A stretch of DNA of 64,000 nt, taken from contig NC_052492.1 of assembly GCF_009730915.1 (NCBI RefSeq), positions 1 through 64,000 of the forward strand, given 5' to 3'. Position numbers and translations under genes: made by a program. Of the stretch, positions 35,301 to 46,370 are shown piece after piece; position 1 is the stretch's first letter, and every line of letters starts with the position of its first letter. This DNA is from Dioscorea cayenensis subsp. rotundata (taxonomy: Eukaryota; Streptophyta; Magnoliopsida; Dioscoreales; Dioscoreaceae). The notes below the pieces were generated by a model. That model searched no databases and was not told the DNA's origin. It worked only from the letters and a program-made list of their open reading frames with translations.

Positions 35301-35509
35301 GCCTGCTCCGACGAAGTGTACAACCAACTACAGAGATCGAACAATCCATCACCATCACCACCATGATCACCAAGAAAAACCGAAGAAGAAGAAGAACAAG
35401 ACGAAAGTGATTCGATTCAAGCGGCTTACCTTAGAAAATGAGGAGAAAGAGGACGATCACGAAGCCTGGAAGACGTGTGGAATAGAGATTTCAGCCTTCG
35501 CGCAAGCAT
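32371..35509 (-). CDS. Coa1-like small mitochondrial inner-membrane protein
   Basis: Four minus-strand exons: 35509-35430, 35294-35187, 33328-33141, 32516-32371. Total 522 nt, 173 residues, phases consistent. The N-terminus (MLARRLKSLFHTSSRLR) is Arg/Ser-rich without acids, like a mitochondrial presequence. One hydrophobic segment follows at about 35-58 (AVPIVLISLTGGVALSALND). Then comes a globular part with ASQNQKVVEILGEPI, GPWYDASL and SVSCTFPVTGPLGSGTFQLKA, which has the look of the Coa1/Tim21 family (LGEP, then I/L-P-V-x-GP-x-G-x-G). The C-terminus is WFSFLRHHDWDILLLEALV. Coa1 helps early cytochrome c oxidase assembly; the exact role of the plant homologue is less certain. Family assignment is by recalled motif only. 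Intron 2 (1858 bp) is largely a 160-bp minisatellite. Each exon is short, so simple ORF calling would miss the gene. Confidence 0.85.
33849..35118. repeat. 160-bp minisatellite, 8 units, in intron 2 of the Coa1-like gene
   Basis: Eight tandem units of exactly 160 bp; the landmark CATTCACAAA recurs at 33861, 34021, 34181, 34341, 34501, 34661, 34821 and 34981. Units differ by a few substitutions and show no indels across the array. Each unit also contains a short internal repeat of CATTCACAAATCAC. A shorter, diverged version of the unit precedes the array (about 33775-33848). Variants ending CATGCTATAACATT occur in units 2 and 6, suggesting block duplication of four units. Confidence 0.97.
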
Positions 35510-36790
35510 CTCTCGATCTCGAGAATTAGGTTTTGGGACGAGAGCGGGAAGGAGAAGCAGAGAGCTTGCGAATGGCGGCGAGGACGACCATCGAAATGGA
35601 ATCATTGCATTGGAAGTTGGACTTTTGAACGTGGGCCTCGGCCCAATGGGCCTAATCTTTGTGACCTTTTAGTCTGGGCCTTGGCTACAACCCATTTCTA
35701 TTATGAGAAGAGATTTCTTTACTTTTTAGCCCCTGCATATTACCAGATTACTTACCTCTCTCATATTTTGCAGAAATACCCAACAAAGTGATGAAATTAC
35801 CTACATTAATAATTTAATACACGCCCATTCCATATTCATATTGATTTAGACATATATATTAAAAAAATAAAAAATAAAAATGTATTATGCTAACGTGAAG
35901 CAACTTTGGTAATGAAGAAATTAACATGGTCCAGATCAACATGCTAGAATTAATTAGCAACAATATAGATATTTATATACACTCACTAGGAAAATTCCTA
36001 TTATTTATATTTCATTCATGAGTCTAATTTGGAGATTGTCTAAGTCCTGGTCAACAAACATGCGGGTCTTTTCATGAAGTTCATGAAAAGTTTCATAAAT
36101 TGAAAGTTTTATAATCAAAGTTATTCCAAGAAATAGTATTAGTTCAATTATTATTATTATTATTTTGGCTTGAACCCTTCCACAAACAAGAATTGAGTAA
36201 ATATACTTAGCATCGAAATCCAATTTATATTATTTTTATCATTCAACTCTAATGTATTTTCACTGGGAGTGTACTAAAAGAATTTTTAAGAGAATTTGAT
36301 AATATACCCACCATATTTATCATGTCAATATCAATTTGCGATATCATTTATATATGCGAATATGACATTGACCGAAATAGTCCATGTAGCCACTCTTATT
36401 GATACAACGCCTGACAACGAACTGATCAATCAGAGTATCAACATAGTTTTTTTTAATAATGTAGCATGTTAGCACATATAAATGTTACAACAAACTAATT
36501 TTTTATAATGTGACATCTCTGTATATACAAATGTCACAACAAACTAGTATTGATGTGATAAATTTGGTATATACATCATTGATTTCTCGGCAGAATTTTT
36601 TTTTCTATTCTAGATAAATATAAATTAAAGTTAAATAATTAAAACGATACAAATTGAAATAATAAAAAAAAAAAGCAAAAAAACAATCGCTAGTACCCGC
36701 ACACAAAATTTGCCTAACAAGAATCACAGGAATTGAATGTCGGCCGTCAGATCTGAAGTCACGATCTCTAGACATGACTCAGTGATTTGG
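35510..36790. other. Shared upstream region between the Coa1-like and DUF1644 genes
   Basis: Divergent promoters presumably lie here. The right part is AT-rich, with two similar copies of an ACAAATGTCACAACAAACTA-type segment near 36475-36545. No gene seen. Confidence 0.5.
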
Positions 36791-37189
36791 CGCGCCGACT
36801 TTAGAGAGAGAAAGAGATAGAGAAGAGAGAGAAGAGAGCGGTTTGGTGACTCCCCGGTGAATATAAGGAAGTTAATTACGGCGACAGCGAACCATACTTT
36901 TTTTCACTGCTCCAAGGCCTCAAACGAAGCATCGTTGATGGAATTAGTAGGCTTCGATCTACAGGAGGAGAAGCCAAGCACCATCTAGAAAAGTTTTGAT
37001 CTTTTTCCAACCAGGTCCTTGGAAATTCTGTTATCTTCTCAGAGGTGCCACGATTTGCAGAGAGGAATTGGAGAAGAAGAGAGGAGAGGAGAAGAAGGAG
37101 ATTTGGGCGCTGTTTGGCTTGATTTCTAGGTGTTTTCACATCGTTTAATCTGAAATTTCTGTGAAGATTGAACAATCTTGTTATATAAC

Positions 37190-37226
<37 letters not shown>

Positions 37227-39180
37227 TCCTTAAGATTTTTTATGGCTGAAAGTTTTTTTGTTTTCTTGGTTTTTGATTGAAAAATGGATTTTTTTCACCC
37301 TTTTTTTTGCCTTCAAATCAGTTGGGCTTCAGCTTGATTTTGGAGTTTTAGGTATCTACATGTTGATTATTCTGGAAATTCCTTGGAAAATCGGCTCTTT
37401 TTCGTCAATTTGTTCATTTTCGAGTGAAAGAAAGATTCCGGTTTTTGCCCATCTTGTTTAGGGTTTAATTGGTTCGATTATGTTCCTTTTGAATTATGCT
37501 TGTTTTCAGGGTTTTTCATGACGGTCTTGTGGTGTTGGATCAATGGTGTGATAGGATTTTAGGGAAATAGAGGAAAGGAAAACAAAATAAGGAACATTGT
37601 TTCTTATGTTTGCTTGCAAGAATGAAAAGCAAGAAAGCCTATTTATTTATTTATTTATTTTTTTCTTTTTCAGTTGTTTTCCTCTAATTATGTTCAATCA
37701 AAACTGGCCTAAATTTTGGTGTTCTGGTTGTTGAATGGCATCATCTAGGGAGGGTAAGGGATACAATTTGGGTGATAAATGGGTTGAAGTTGTGGCAAGG
37801 AAGGGATACAATTTTATTGTGTGCTTGTGGAAAAAACTTTTCTTCAGAGAATTCTTTTCCATTTTAATATTTTTTATGCAACCTTAAATCTGCCATTCCT
37901 GATGTTATGAACTGTTAATGATTTTCTAGCCTAAGGATTAATTTTGATGCTTTATCTTGGGCGGGCATGAGTTGCTTATAATCATATTGTTCTTTTGTTT
38001 CGCTTTTTAACAATGCAAATTGTAAATGCATGGTAGCATTCATCTCAAGTTATATGAAATGATGAAATCTGTTTCTCTTGCTATAATTCATTTTATATTT
38101 TGGAGAACCTGGATTGATGAACATTATCTTGTGTTTCGCATAACTGTTGCTATCTTTGTTATCACGTTTGCTGCATAAGGCTCTTATTGTTTTTTGGTGC
38201 TTCATTTGTGTGTATCTGGCTAATCACACATTGGTTTCTCTTTTGACAATTCAGACATACAGCTGTCCAGGAAAAACATTATAACTTGAGTCCAGAACCT
38301 GTGAATATTTTCCTCCAGTTGTTTGTTGAAGATTTCACAGTTACTATTCATTGCTGAATTACCCTTTCTTTGCTAACAAGAGATAAAGTTTGAGCCAAGT
38401 GCAGACAGAGGGGCTTCTTTTTTTGGTGAGTTTAATTTCTTTTTTATTTTTTGGGGAGTATCAGACTAGTTTTCAGCTCATTTTATTATTGTATTCTAAA
38501 GATAAATGTTCTCAACTGCTCAATAAATAGGACTTGCTTTTGTTTTATTTAATAAATTGCCACATTCTTATCTTCTATGGATTGTTTTTTCCGAACAACC
38601 GAATGGAGTTTGATCCAAGCTCAACATTGCAAACCAAAGACATTTGTTTCCAGTAATGCAAGTATCATAGGCCTCTGTTATCAACATTGTGTTTAAAGTA
38701 GTTAAGCCTTTGATCCTACCTACTAAGAATCATGAAATGAAATTCTTTTCACGAAGGTAATATGAATTCTAATGCACCCGATTTGAATTTACTATCAGAA
38801 TTGCTGTTGTTGAATACTTTGAGAACAATTATCAACTTTGCTCTTATTAGTTAAAGCAATTTATTTGAGTTGTATTTAATAATTAATATATATGTGTGCT
38901 AAGCTAGGATTACTATGTTTTTCCTCATCTTGATTTTCATGCATTCTATTATTTGATCATATTTGTGGGTTCAGTGATTGGTGATCTCCATGACTTTCAC
39001 ATTTTCAACTTGAAATAGTTGCTAGAAATTGTAAATAACTGAACCCAAATTTGCGTGTGCTAAACACTGAACTCTTTGATGTTACTCTTGCTTCTATGTG
39101 TTGTTGTAATACAGTAGTATTAGATACTCTATATTTGGCCAAATTGCCTAACTTGATAACTATTTATCAGTTTATCAAGA
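36791..39180 (+). promoter_or_regulatory. DUF1644 5' leader with probable leader introns
   Basis: A GA-rich stretch (36803-36840) and GC-richer DNA to about 37180 look like a first untranslated exon. A (TG)n run (37191-37222) and T-rich DNA follow, as in an intron. A second untranslated exon is plausible at about 38254-38424, before GTGAGTTT. The ATG exon starts after a CAG near 39168. All leader borders are inferred. Confidence 0.4.
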
Positions 39181-40320
39181 ATGACTGATATGAAAGGAAG
39201 CACTTCAACCGCATGGTCTGCACCTGATGCCTGTGCTCGGCACAAGGAATGGGATGAGGTTTCATGCGCGATCTGTATGGACTATCCACATAATGCTGTA
39301 CTTCTTATATGCAGTTCTCATGAGAAAGGCTGCCGATCTTTCATCTGTGATACTAGCTATAGACATTCAAACTGCCTCGACCGATTCAAACAATCAAGAG
39401 TAGACCGACAGGACATTACGTCTCACTCAGATTTTTCCATCAACGACAATGTTGACGAACAAAGATTTGATGAGGGGAACAATGGTATTCCTTCACAACC
39501 AACTTTAGAGGAGACGGATGTAATAAACCTGTTTGACACCGGTGAAGATTACATCATGGATGAAAATGATTTCAGTGTTTCCGCAGGCTTGCCAGTAGTG
39601 TTGGAAAATAATAATGATATCCAAGAGCAGAGTGGGTTAACTGAAGCTCAGACTGATGAAAGGATCAGCAGTGAACAATCTGGTGAGCAGGAAAAAGTGA
39701 AACTAGACAACCTGAAGTGCCCTCTTTGCCGTGGAACAGTGATGGGGTGGATAATTGTTAAGGAAGCTAGACAGTATATGGACTTAAAAACAAGGAGCTG
39801 TTCTCGGGAGTCATGCGCATTCTCTGGCAACTATAGAGAATTGCGCAGACATGCACGGAGAGTCCACCCTACAACAAGGCCTGCTGAAGTGGACCCATCT
39901 AGGCAGCGTGCTTGGCGCCGCATGGAGCACCAACGGGAATATGGTGACATCATTAGTGCTATAAGATCAGCAATGCCAGGAGCCATTGTGTTTGGGGATT
40001 ATGTGCTCGATGGTGGAGAAGGGCTGCCACTCGAACGTGATATAGGAGAAGGCGATGGACCATTTTGGACTACCTTCTTTTTGCTTCGCATGATCAGCAG
40101 CCCAAATGGTTCACTTAATGGACGCCGGGGGATTACTCGGCCTTGGAGGATGCATCACCGTTCAGCAAGACGCCGTTATCTATGGGGTGAAAACCTTCTC
40201 GGTTTACAAGATGAAGATGACGATGATGATGATGTCAGGATTCTGGATGAAGAGGATGTTTCAATACCAAGGAGGCGTCGAAGGAGATTTGTGCGGGCTA
40301 GGACCGATGAGCTGCCATGA
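39181..40320 (+). CDS. DUF1644 zinc-finger-like protein
   Basis: An uninterrupted frame of 379 codons. Residues 18-71 (CARHKEWDEVSCAICMDYPHN, then LLICSSHEKGCRSF and HSNCLDRFK) are the hallmark of the plant-specific DUF1644 family, with Cys/His spacing that suggests zinc binding. A second Cys/His cluster at 178-230 (LKCPLCRGTVMGW, CSRESCAFSG, LRRHARRVHP) completes the domain. The middle is acidic and Ser/Asn-rich. The C-terminus has a run of acids (DEDDDDDD) followed by PRRRRRRFVRAR, a likely nuclear signal. Rice members have been linked to salt and drought response, but biochemical function is unknown. The ATG has a splice acceptor just upstream, consistent with a coding region in one exon. 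Confident family call, unknown role. Confidence 0.93.
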   Translation: MTDMKGSTSTAWSAPDACARHKEWDEVSCAICMDYPHNAVLLICSSHEKGCRSFICDTSYRHSNCLDRFKQSRVDRQDITSHSDFSINDNVDEQRFDEGNNGIPSQPTLEETDVINLFDTGEDYIMDENDFSVSAGLPVVLENNNDIQEQSGLTEAQTDERISSEQSGEQEKVKLDNLKCPLCRGTVMGWIIVKEARQYMDLKTRSCSRESCAFSGNYRELRRHARRVHPTTRPAEVDPSRQRAWRRMEHQREYGDIISAIRSAMPGAIVFGDYVLDGGEGLPLERDIGEGDGPFWTTFFLLRMISSPNGSLNGRRGITRPWRMHHRSARRRYLWGENLLGLQDEDDDDDDVRILDEEDVSIPRRRRRRFVRARTDELP

Positions 40321-42061
40321 GAGAACTATCGGGTATTTTAAATTGTTTCCATTTTTTTCCTTAATAGCAATACCTTGAACCTATTGATTGTCATGGTTAT
40401 GTATCTCAGATGATGTTGCAGAGTTGTTAGAGATTGGAATTGTTAAACCAAAAGTTCACCTTTTTGTGATTGGGAAAAAAGAAAAGAAAAAGATGGACTT
40501 CTGGAGGATGATCTATATTTCTTATCACTGTTGTTTGTAAAACTTCATACTATTTCATCTATGAAACTGATGTTCTTTTGTTATATGTACATTTATTTGA
40601 TTTTGTAATTTATTTTGCAATTTATTTTGCACCTTTTGATTGAAAACAATATAATGGAGCATGGTAAATTTAGTTAGAGCGCAGTTAAAAAAGAAGAAAA
40701 GAGAGAATTTTGTTAGAATTTATACAGCTTCTCTCATTTATTATTGTTTTCTTATGAAGATGGATAAATTCTTATTTTCAGTTGATTGATTCTATGATTT
40801 TTGAAAAACATGTAATTATTAATAAAATTTAAGCAGTATTTCTATTTTACTGTATCTATTATCTTTTGTGTTACTTCAATCAACAAATAAGCAATGACAT
40901 ATATTCTAAAAATTATTAAAACATAATTCTTTTAATAAAATTATGAGCGAGTTGTGCATTTAAACTGCAATAAATCCAATTTTATTAATGATTTATAGAT
41001 TAATAAGGCTAATCTTAATTCAAACATAAAGAAATCAAAAATCATGTGCTTAAAACCTTGCAAATTTTAGAATTTTAAATATATAGATACATGCATATGT
41101 TGTTAAAATCAATTAGTGATTTTGTAGTTGTTTCATCTCTATTGTGCATAGATACATAATTCAACTCCGCTGTGCATCCTCTGTTGGTATCGGTTGCACC
41201 CTTTTATTTTTTATTGGCTACTTTTTTTCTCTTAGTGTTTGTCTTGTGCTTTACTATTGTTAAGTCTTATTTTTTTGGTATAAATATCAAAATGATCCAT
41301 CTATTTGTCGTTTTTCGCCTTTCTGGTTTTTGTATTTGCACATCTTTGTCTTTTAGTTGTAAAATCCGTTTTTTTGGTCCTCCTATTTACACATTTTCAT
41401 CTTTTTTGGCTCCTCTAATTCATCAACTGGAAGGACCAAAAGAGCATTTTCGTCAATTAGAAGGACCAAAAAGATAAAAATGTGAAAATACGAGGACCAA
41501 AAAGACGGATTTTATATTAGATGGACTAAAAGAGTGGAAAACACAAAATAGCATGATCATTTTGATATTTTGACCAATTTTTTTTTATTCGTTTATCTTT
41601 TGTTGTCTCGCTGTTTATTTTGGATTGTTTTGTGTTTATTTTGGATCATTTTGCTTTCCAATAAATTTGTGGTTTGTTTATATTTAAAAAAAAAAATCAA
41701 TTAGCGATACTTTCATTTTGAGATAATAATATTAAGTAGCATATATAAGATAACAATATTAAGTAGCATATATAAGAATAAGTTAAGGTACATTATATGG
41801 AGAAAAAAATTCTAATAACTCAACAAAAATACATTTTCGAACAGAATTATTACAATAAATAATTAATTTTGGACAATTATTAAAATAAAAAAAAAACTAT
41901 AAATTAGCACATAGAGACGTTGCACGCCAACCACATTGGCAAATCAGTTTGGGTTTCCAAAGAATCCTACCCATTGAGGTGGCTTATCACTCATCAGCGC
42001 CGTCAAACAGGGCGAGAATCTCAAAGCAGGAACCGCCATTATTATCGAGGCAAAGAAGCAG
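40321..42061. other. Intergenic DNA, DUF1644 to RING gene
   Basis: DUF1644 3' UTR, then AT-rich DNA with one foldback MITE-like element (41275-41577) and a 26-bp tandem duplication (about 41722-41775; TATTAAGTAGCATATATAAG). No gene recognised. Confidence 0.6.
41275..41577. mobile_element. Foldback MITE-like element
   Basis: A 303-bp inverted repeat. The left arm starts TTGGTATAAATATCAAAATG and the right arm ends CATTTTGATATTTTGACCAA, so about 21 of 23 terminal bases pair. Pairing continues inward through blocks such as CGTTTTTTTGGTCC against GGACCAAAAAGACGG. It leaves a short centre near 41429-41450. The GGACCAAAAAG series is common in plant MITE-like repeats. No coding capacity; flanks are T-rich, so a target-site duplication cannot be resolved. 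Confidence 0.75.
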
Positions 42062-45000
42062 ATGAGTAGCCGAGAACAAGGCGAAGGTATCGAGACGGGG
42101 AGACGGAGAGGGAGAAGGAGGGAACCGGGCCGCCGGTGGATGGATTCGCCTTCCCCTCCAGACGTCGATTTAACGTCGAAGCTTCTTGGAGGTCTCAATT
42201 TGATCGGGAACGCCCCCGATAAGGTTGCCCTTTTTCTTTATCTTGTTCTCTTGATCTCTTTTTGTTTTTCTTCTTTATTTCTCTTTGATTTTGGTTTTGA
42301 TCTTGTTTGATTCTCTCTTCTCTGGTTGAGAGCCGTTCTTTGTAATTTGTATTTGATTTGGTTTAGATTAGGGTTTGTATGATTCCTTTTTTTAAAATTT
42401 TTGATAGAAGTTGGGAATTTTGTTTTCTTTGTTGTTTTTTTTCCGTGAGATTTTTTTTAGATTTTCAATTAATTTATGTATTTTGCGATCAGAAATTCGA
42501 GGTACTCTTATTAGATTACTTTCTTTATAGAAATTTCTTCTAAAATAATAATTTTGATTTTTTTTTCCCCTTTTGGAGTTTATTATGCTGAATGTTGCCT
42601 ATAATTCTTAGTTCTTGTTCTATAGTTTGCTATGAATCAGACCTGTGATGTTACAGTAATGGGCTAAAAAGAGGAGCTGAACATCTTGCTGTGACTTCTT
42701 GTGTTAAGGTTTGATTAATTGGAATCATTTGCAATCTTGCTTGCATCCAGGATATGGACGAAATGGATCTATGGACGGTGGTTCCAGACTCTGCGGATAG
42801 ATTGAAAATGACATCCCAATCTGGATCTTCTGCTGCTAATGCAGAGACTGGTAGAGGATTTGGGGTGGCGCTGCCTGAGAAAAAAGTGCATGCAAGGAAG
42901 GGTCGGTCTTGTCGAACCAGGGTTTCAGGCTTAACTGATCATTTGAGCAGGGGCAATTCACAAGATAAGGCTGAACATCAGTTTGGACAACCAAGTTTGG
43001 CAGCCTTGACACAAGATGAGGCTGAACACCTGTTTGGACGAGCAAGTTTGGCGTGTTTGATGTCTGAGGACCTCAAAGATAAAATTTCCCCTCCCACGGG
43101 TGGCACATCCTTTGAGCATGAGCAAGATAGGGTCGTCAATGGGAATGAAATGAGCTTCAGCCCTTCTGCTTGTTTCCATTCTTCTGTGCGAAGAGATACG
43201 AGGAAGAATACTGATAAAGAATGGTATCTCCTTGACAATGAGGGTATCCTGAAAGGTGAAGGTTGCGGTTATTTTAACTCTGGAGCAGGTCTTTCAAAAA
43301 CATCTGTGAGTTTCTGTGAGGAAGAGCGGGTTGGTATACTAGTTGGAGGTAATGTTCGATCAAAGTTAGCAGATAAAGGGAAGGGCATTGAATCAAGTGC
43401 CAATTCAAGGGGCATATCAGTGCAACCACAATCAAGAACATTTCTTCCTGGCTTGTCTTGGAAGAATGAAGGGAGAAAAACTCTGGTGCATGGTGGTCTT
43501 ACGTCTCCACACAGTATTACAAAGGCCAAAAACTCACCTGTACTTGATGGCAGTAATGGAATTGATTCCTCTTTTGACAGAGATCCTAGAAGCGACAATG
43601 ACATTGTCGATGAAGGGGTGGGTTATGATTCAGACCTAAGAAATGGACAATTGTGTCAGACGCAGATCGAAGTGGATGGTTTGTCACAAAGAAACAGGCA
43701 AAGAAGGCTGTTGCATAGTGGTTTTATTTCTTTTTGTGATGTTGGAGGAAATGATTGCAATGATGGTTCAGATGGGAGTTCCTCGCAGATAGTGATTCCT
43801 GATTCTGAAGAAGGGTCTGTTGGTAAAAAGAAAGGAAAAACAATAATACATGATAATGTGGCAGATCACTTGCAACATACCAAAGATAAAGCTCGATCAA
43901 ATAGGTAAGTTATAGGTTCATTGTTTGCCAATACCTATTAATTTAATGGTGGTTATTTTAACAGTCTTCTTATTTTTGTAATAGACATTGCTCAGTGTCC
44001 AATAAGGAGGTTGGTACAAATTCTGGTGGTCATCCTCTTAGATTGTCGGCTGATAAAGGCTGGAGGATGGCACTTGATTCTATTGCACAAACGACTACAT
44101 TATTATCTGAAGATAATATTGATGTTCCCAAGAGAAAGCACATCATGTATATTGATGATGATAGTCCTGAAGTAACTACCTCTCGTTCACGGTACAACAA
44201 GCCTAACATAAGACAGCCAACTTCTAATGTAGTTTCAGGGGACAGAAACCATAGACGGTACAAGATGATGAAAGGTAAGAGGAAAAACAACTTTCTTCAT
44301 ACTCAAGATGGTGAATGCTCTAGCTCAGCTATTGAGGATTCAGAAGTTTTACTCGTGGAGTCTGTAGTACCCTCAAATCAGAAATCAACCAGAATTAGGG
44401 GTTCTCGAAGACATGGTGGAACTTTATTGGGACCCGTCATAGAAATTGATGAGCTGGATTTTCCTGAAGGAGCAAACAGTAACTCAGAAGAACAAAGCCA
44501 CAGATCTTTTTATGATTCTAGTGCAACAGCTAGGCAGGTTGAATCGGACGAGATATTGGCTCGTCAATTGCAAGAGCAACTTTTTAACGAATTACCAGAC
44601 TTTGATGCATCTGAAGAGGTTGTTCTTTTCCTTATTGGTGCCTTATTTTGTTTCTGAATTTTAGCTTGTTTTAATTCTGACTTAAGTTGTGAAAACGTAG
44701 TTGTCTATGTTTTTCGTTGTGAACATCTTTAAAATGGATTCTTTAAATTTGATTGAAACCAACATTATTAATTTTCTTCTTGGCCTTCAATGAACTTATC
44801 AGATTGATGCAACTATAGCAATGGCGTTGCAACATGAAGAGGATTCAAGTAGACTTGCAAGGCGAGGTCAAGCACATCCTGTAAGTAGTTTAGTTTCTGC
44901 CTGTGATATTTTTCATTCAGTCTCTGTGCCCAATCAGGTTCCTTCTTAAGCACATCCTTGGGCAAGCTGATTTTTCATTGCATAAGATCATGGGAGTAAA

Positions 45001-46370
45001 AACCAACGACCTCCCTTTTGCCTTTGCTTATAAAAATAATCCTGTTTTTCTACTCTCTCTATATGAGATTCTATGAGCATATGATGCCCACATGAACACT
45101 AACTCCAAGTTTGGAGAGAGATGATAACTGTAGATCAGAACCAACTACCTGCTCATCTTTATCGTATGCTTGCCAAGAACTCTATTGCCAGCATTTGCAT
45201 AATATCCATTCTGATGTTTAATATGTGGTCATTGCTCCCTGAGTTTTACTTCACAGTTGTATTCTGTTTTTCTTTTACTGTATCCATGATTCATTTGTCT
45301 ATTCATCTAATGTAATCCTCCCTGCTCCTTCCCTCAGAGAGACTTCTCAATGGCTCATTTATATGCCCAGTGTCCACAAGTGGCCTCAAGAAACTCCTTA
45401 GGGCGAACAACGGTCCGGGATCGAGCAACACCAAGTCGAATGTCACATTTGAGGAGGCGTTTTAATCGCTCTTCTTCAGATGTAGAGGCGTCTTTTCTTT
45501 TTGTTCAATTTGTTGTGGAAAGATGTGATTTATTTTTGGCAACATATCTTTCTTTAACGACTCTTTTTAGATTCATCGAGTCAGCTTTCTTTCCTTTGTT
45601 CGATTATTTTTTTTAATCAATACTAAAAAGAGGCATCTTCCTTTTGCTGTTTTCAGAGGTATAACTTCGTGAATGTATTGGAAGCTGAATTCAACAGCAG
45701 AAGTGGCTTGTCAACATCACCTGGTGTTTTACCATATCAACATGAATTTAATGGGTAAGCTTTTAAACTTTTTGCATTTATGACTATTATCATAGACTTT
45801 GTATTTTTGTTGTGTATATGGTAATTGCTTGCCTGGGAGGCTGTTCTTATGTTGTTTGGTAATGATTCTGGATTGTCCTAGGTTCTCCTCTTCCATTTCA
45901 GCTGATGCATTTTCTCAATGATTTCAATGTCTTCTTGTGCTTTAGGAGTGACTATGAAATGCTGTTGTCCCTTGATGATAACAATCGTCATGCTGGTGCT
46001 TCTCAAAGGCAACTTGACAACTTGCCAGAATCAATAGTGCATCAGGTTTTCTTGATTTTATTTCTAACGACATTAATTGTTTGAAATTACTCGTGATCCA
46101 TTGTTGTTATTCATCTATCTTCAACTTGTAGAGTGATAATATCGAAGAAGCTTGTGCAATCTGCCTTGAGATACCCACAACCGGGGAAACTATCCGTCAC
46201 TTACCATGCCTGCACAAGTTTCACAAAGATGTAATGACTGCCCTCTGACTTCCTTTGTAAAAGTCTGTTTTACTCATCTGTTACTAATGTATTTCGTACA
46301 TTGACAGTGCATCGATAAATGGCTTAGAAGGAAGACCTTCTGCCCTGTTTGCAAGTCCGGCATCACTTAA
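42062..46370 (+). CDS. RING-H2 type E3 ubiquitin ligase (large)
   Basis: Nine exons: 42062-42223, 42751-43904, 43985-44618, 44803-44880, 45338-45481, 45657-45754, 45946-46045, 46132-46230, 46308-46370. They total 2532 nt, giving 843 residues. The C-terminal RING-H2 (C3H2C3) is complete: C798, C801, C816, H818, H821, C824, C835, C838 ([25 protein letters not shown]), so E2 binding and ligase activity are expected. The first 700 residues are low-complexity, charged and probably disordered. Before the RING are helical stretches [12 protein letters not shown] and [13 protein letters not shown], which resemble short ubiquitin-binding or coiled segments found in plant RING proteins. An Arg-rich N-terminus ([13 protein letters not shown]) could be a nuclear signal. 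Substrate unknown. The first ATG is chosen on its in-frame GC-rich exon; a start at 42754 in exon 2 is possible. Confidence 0.9.
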
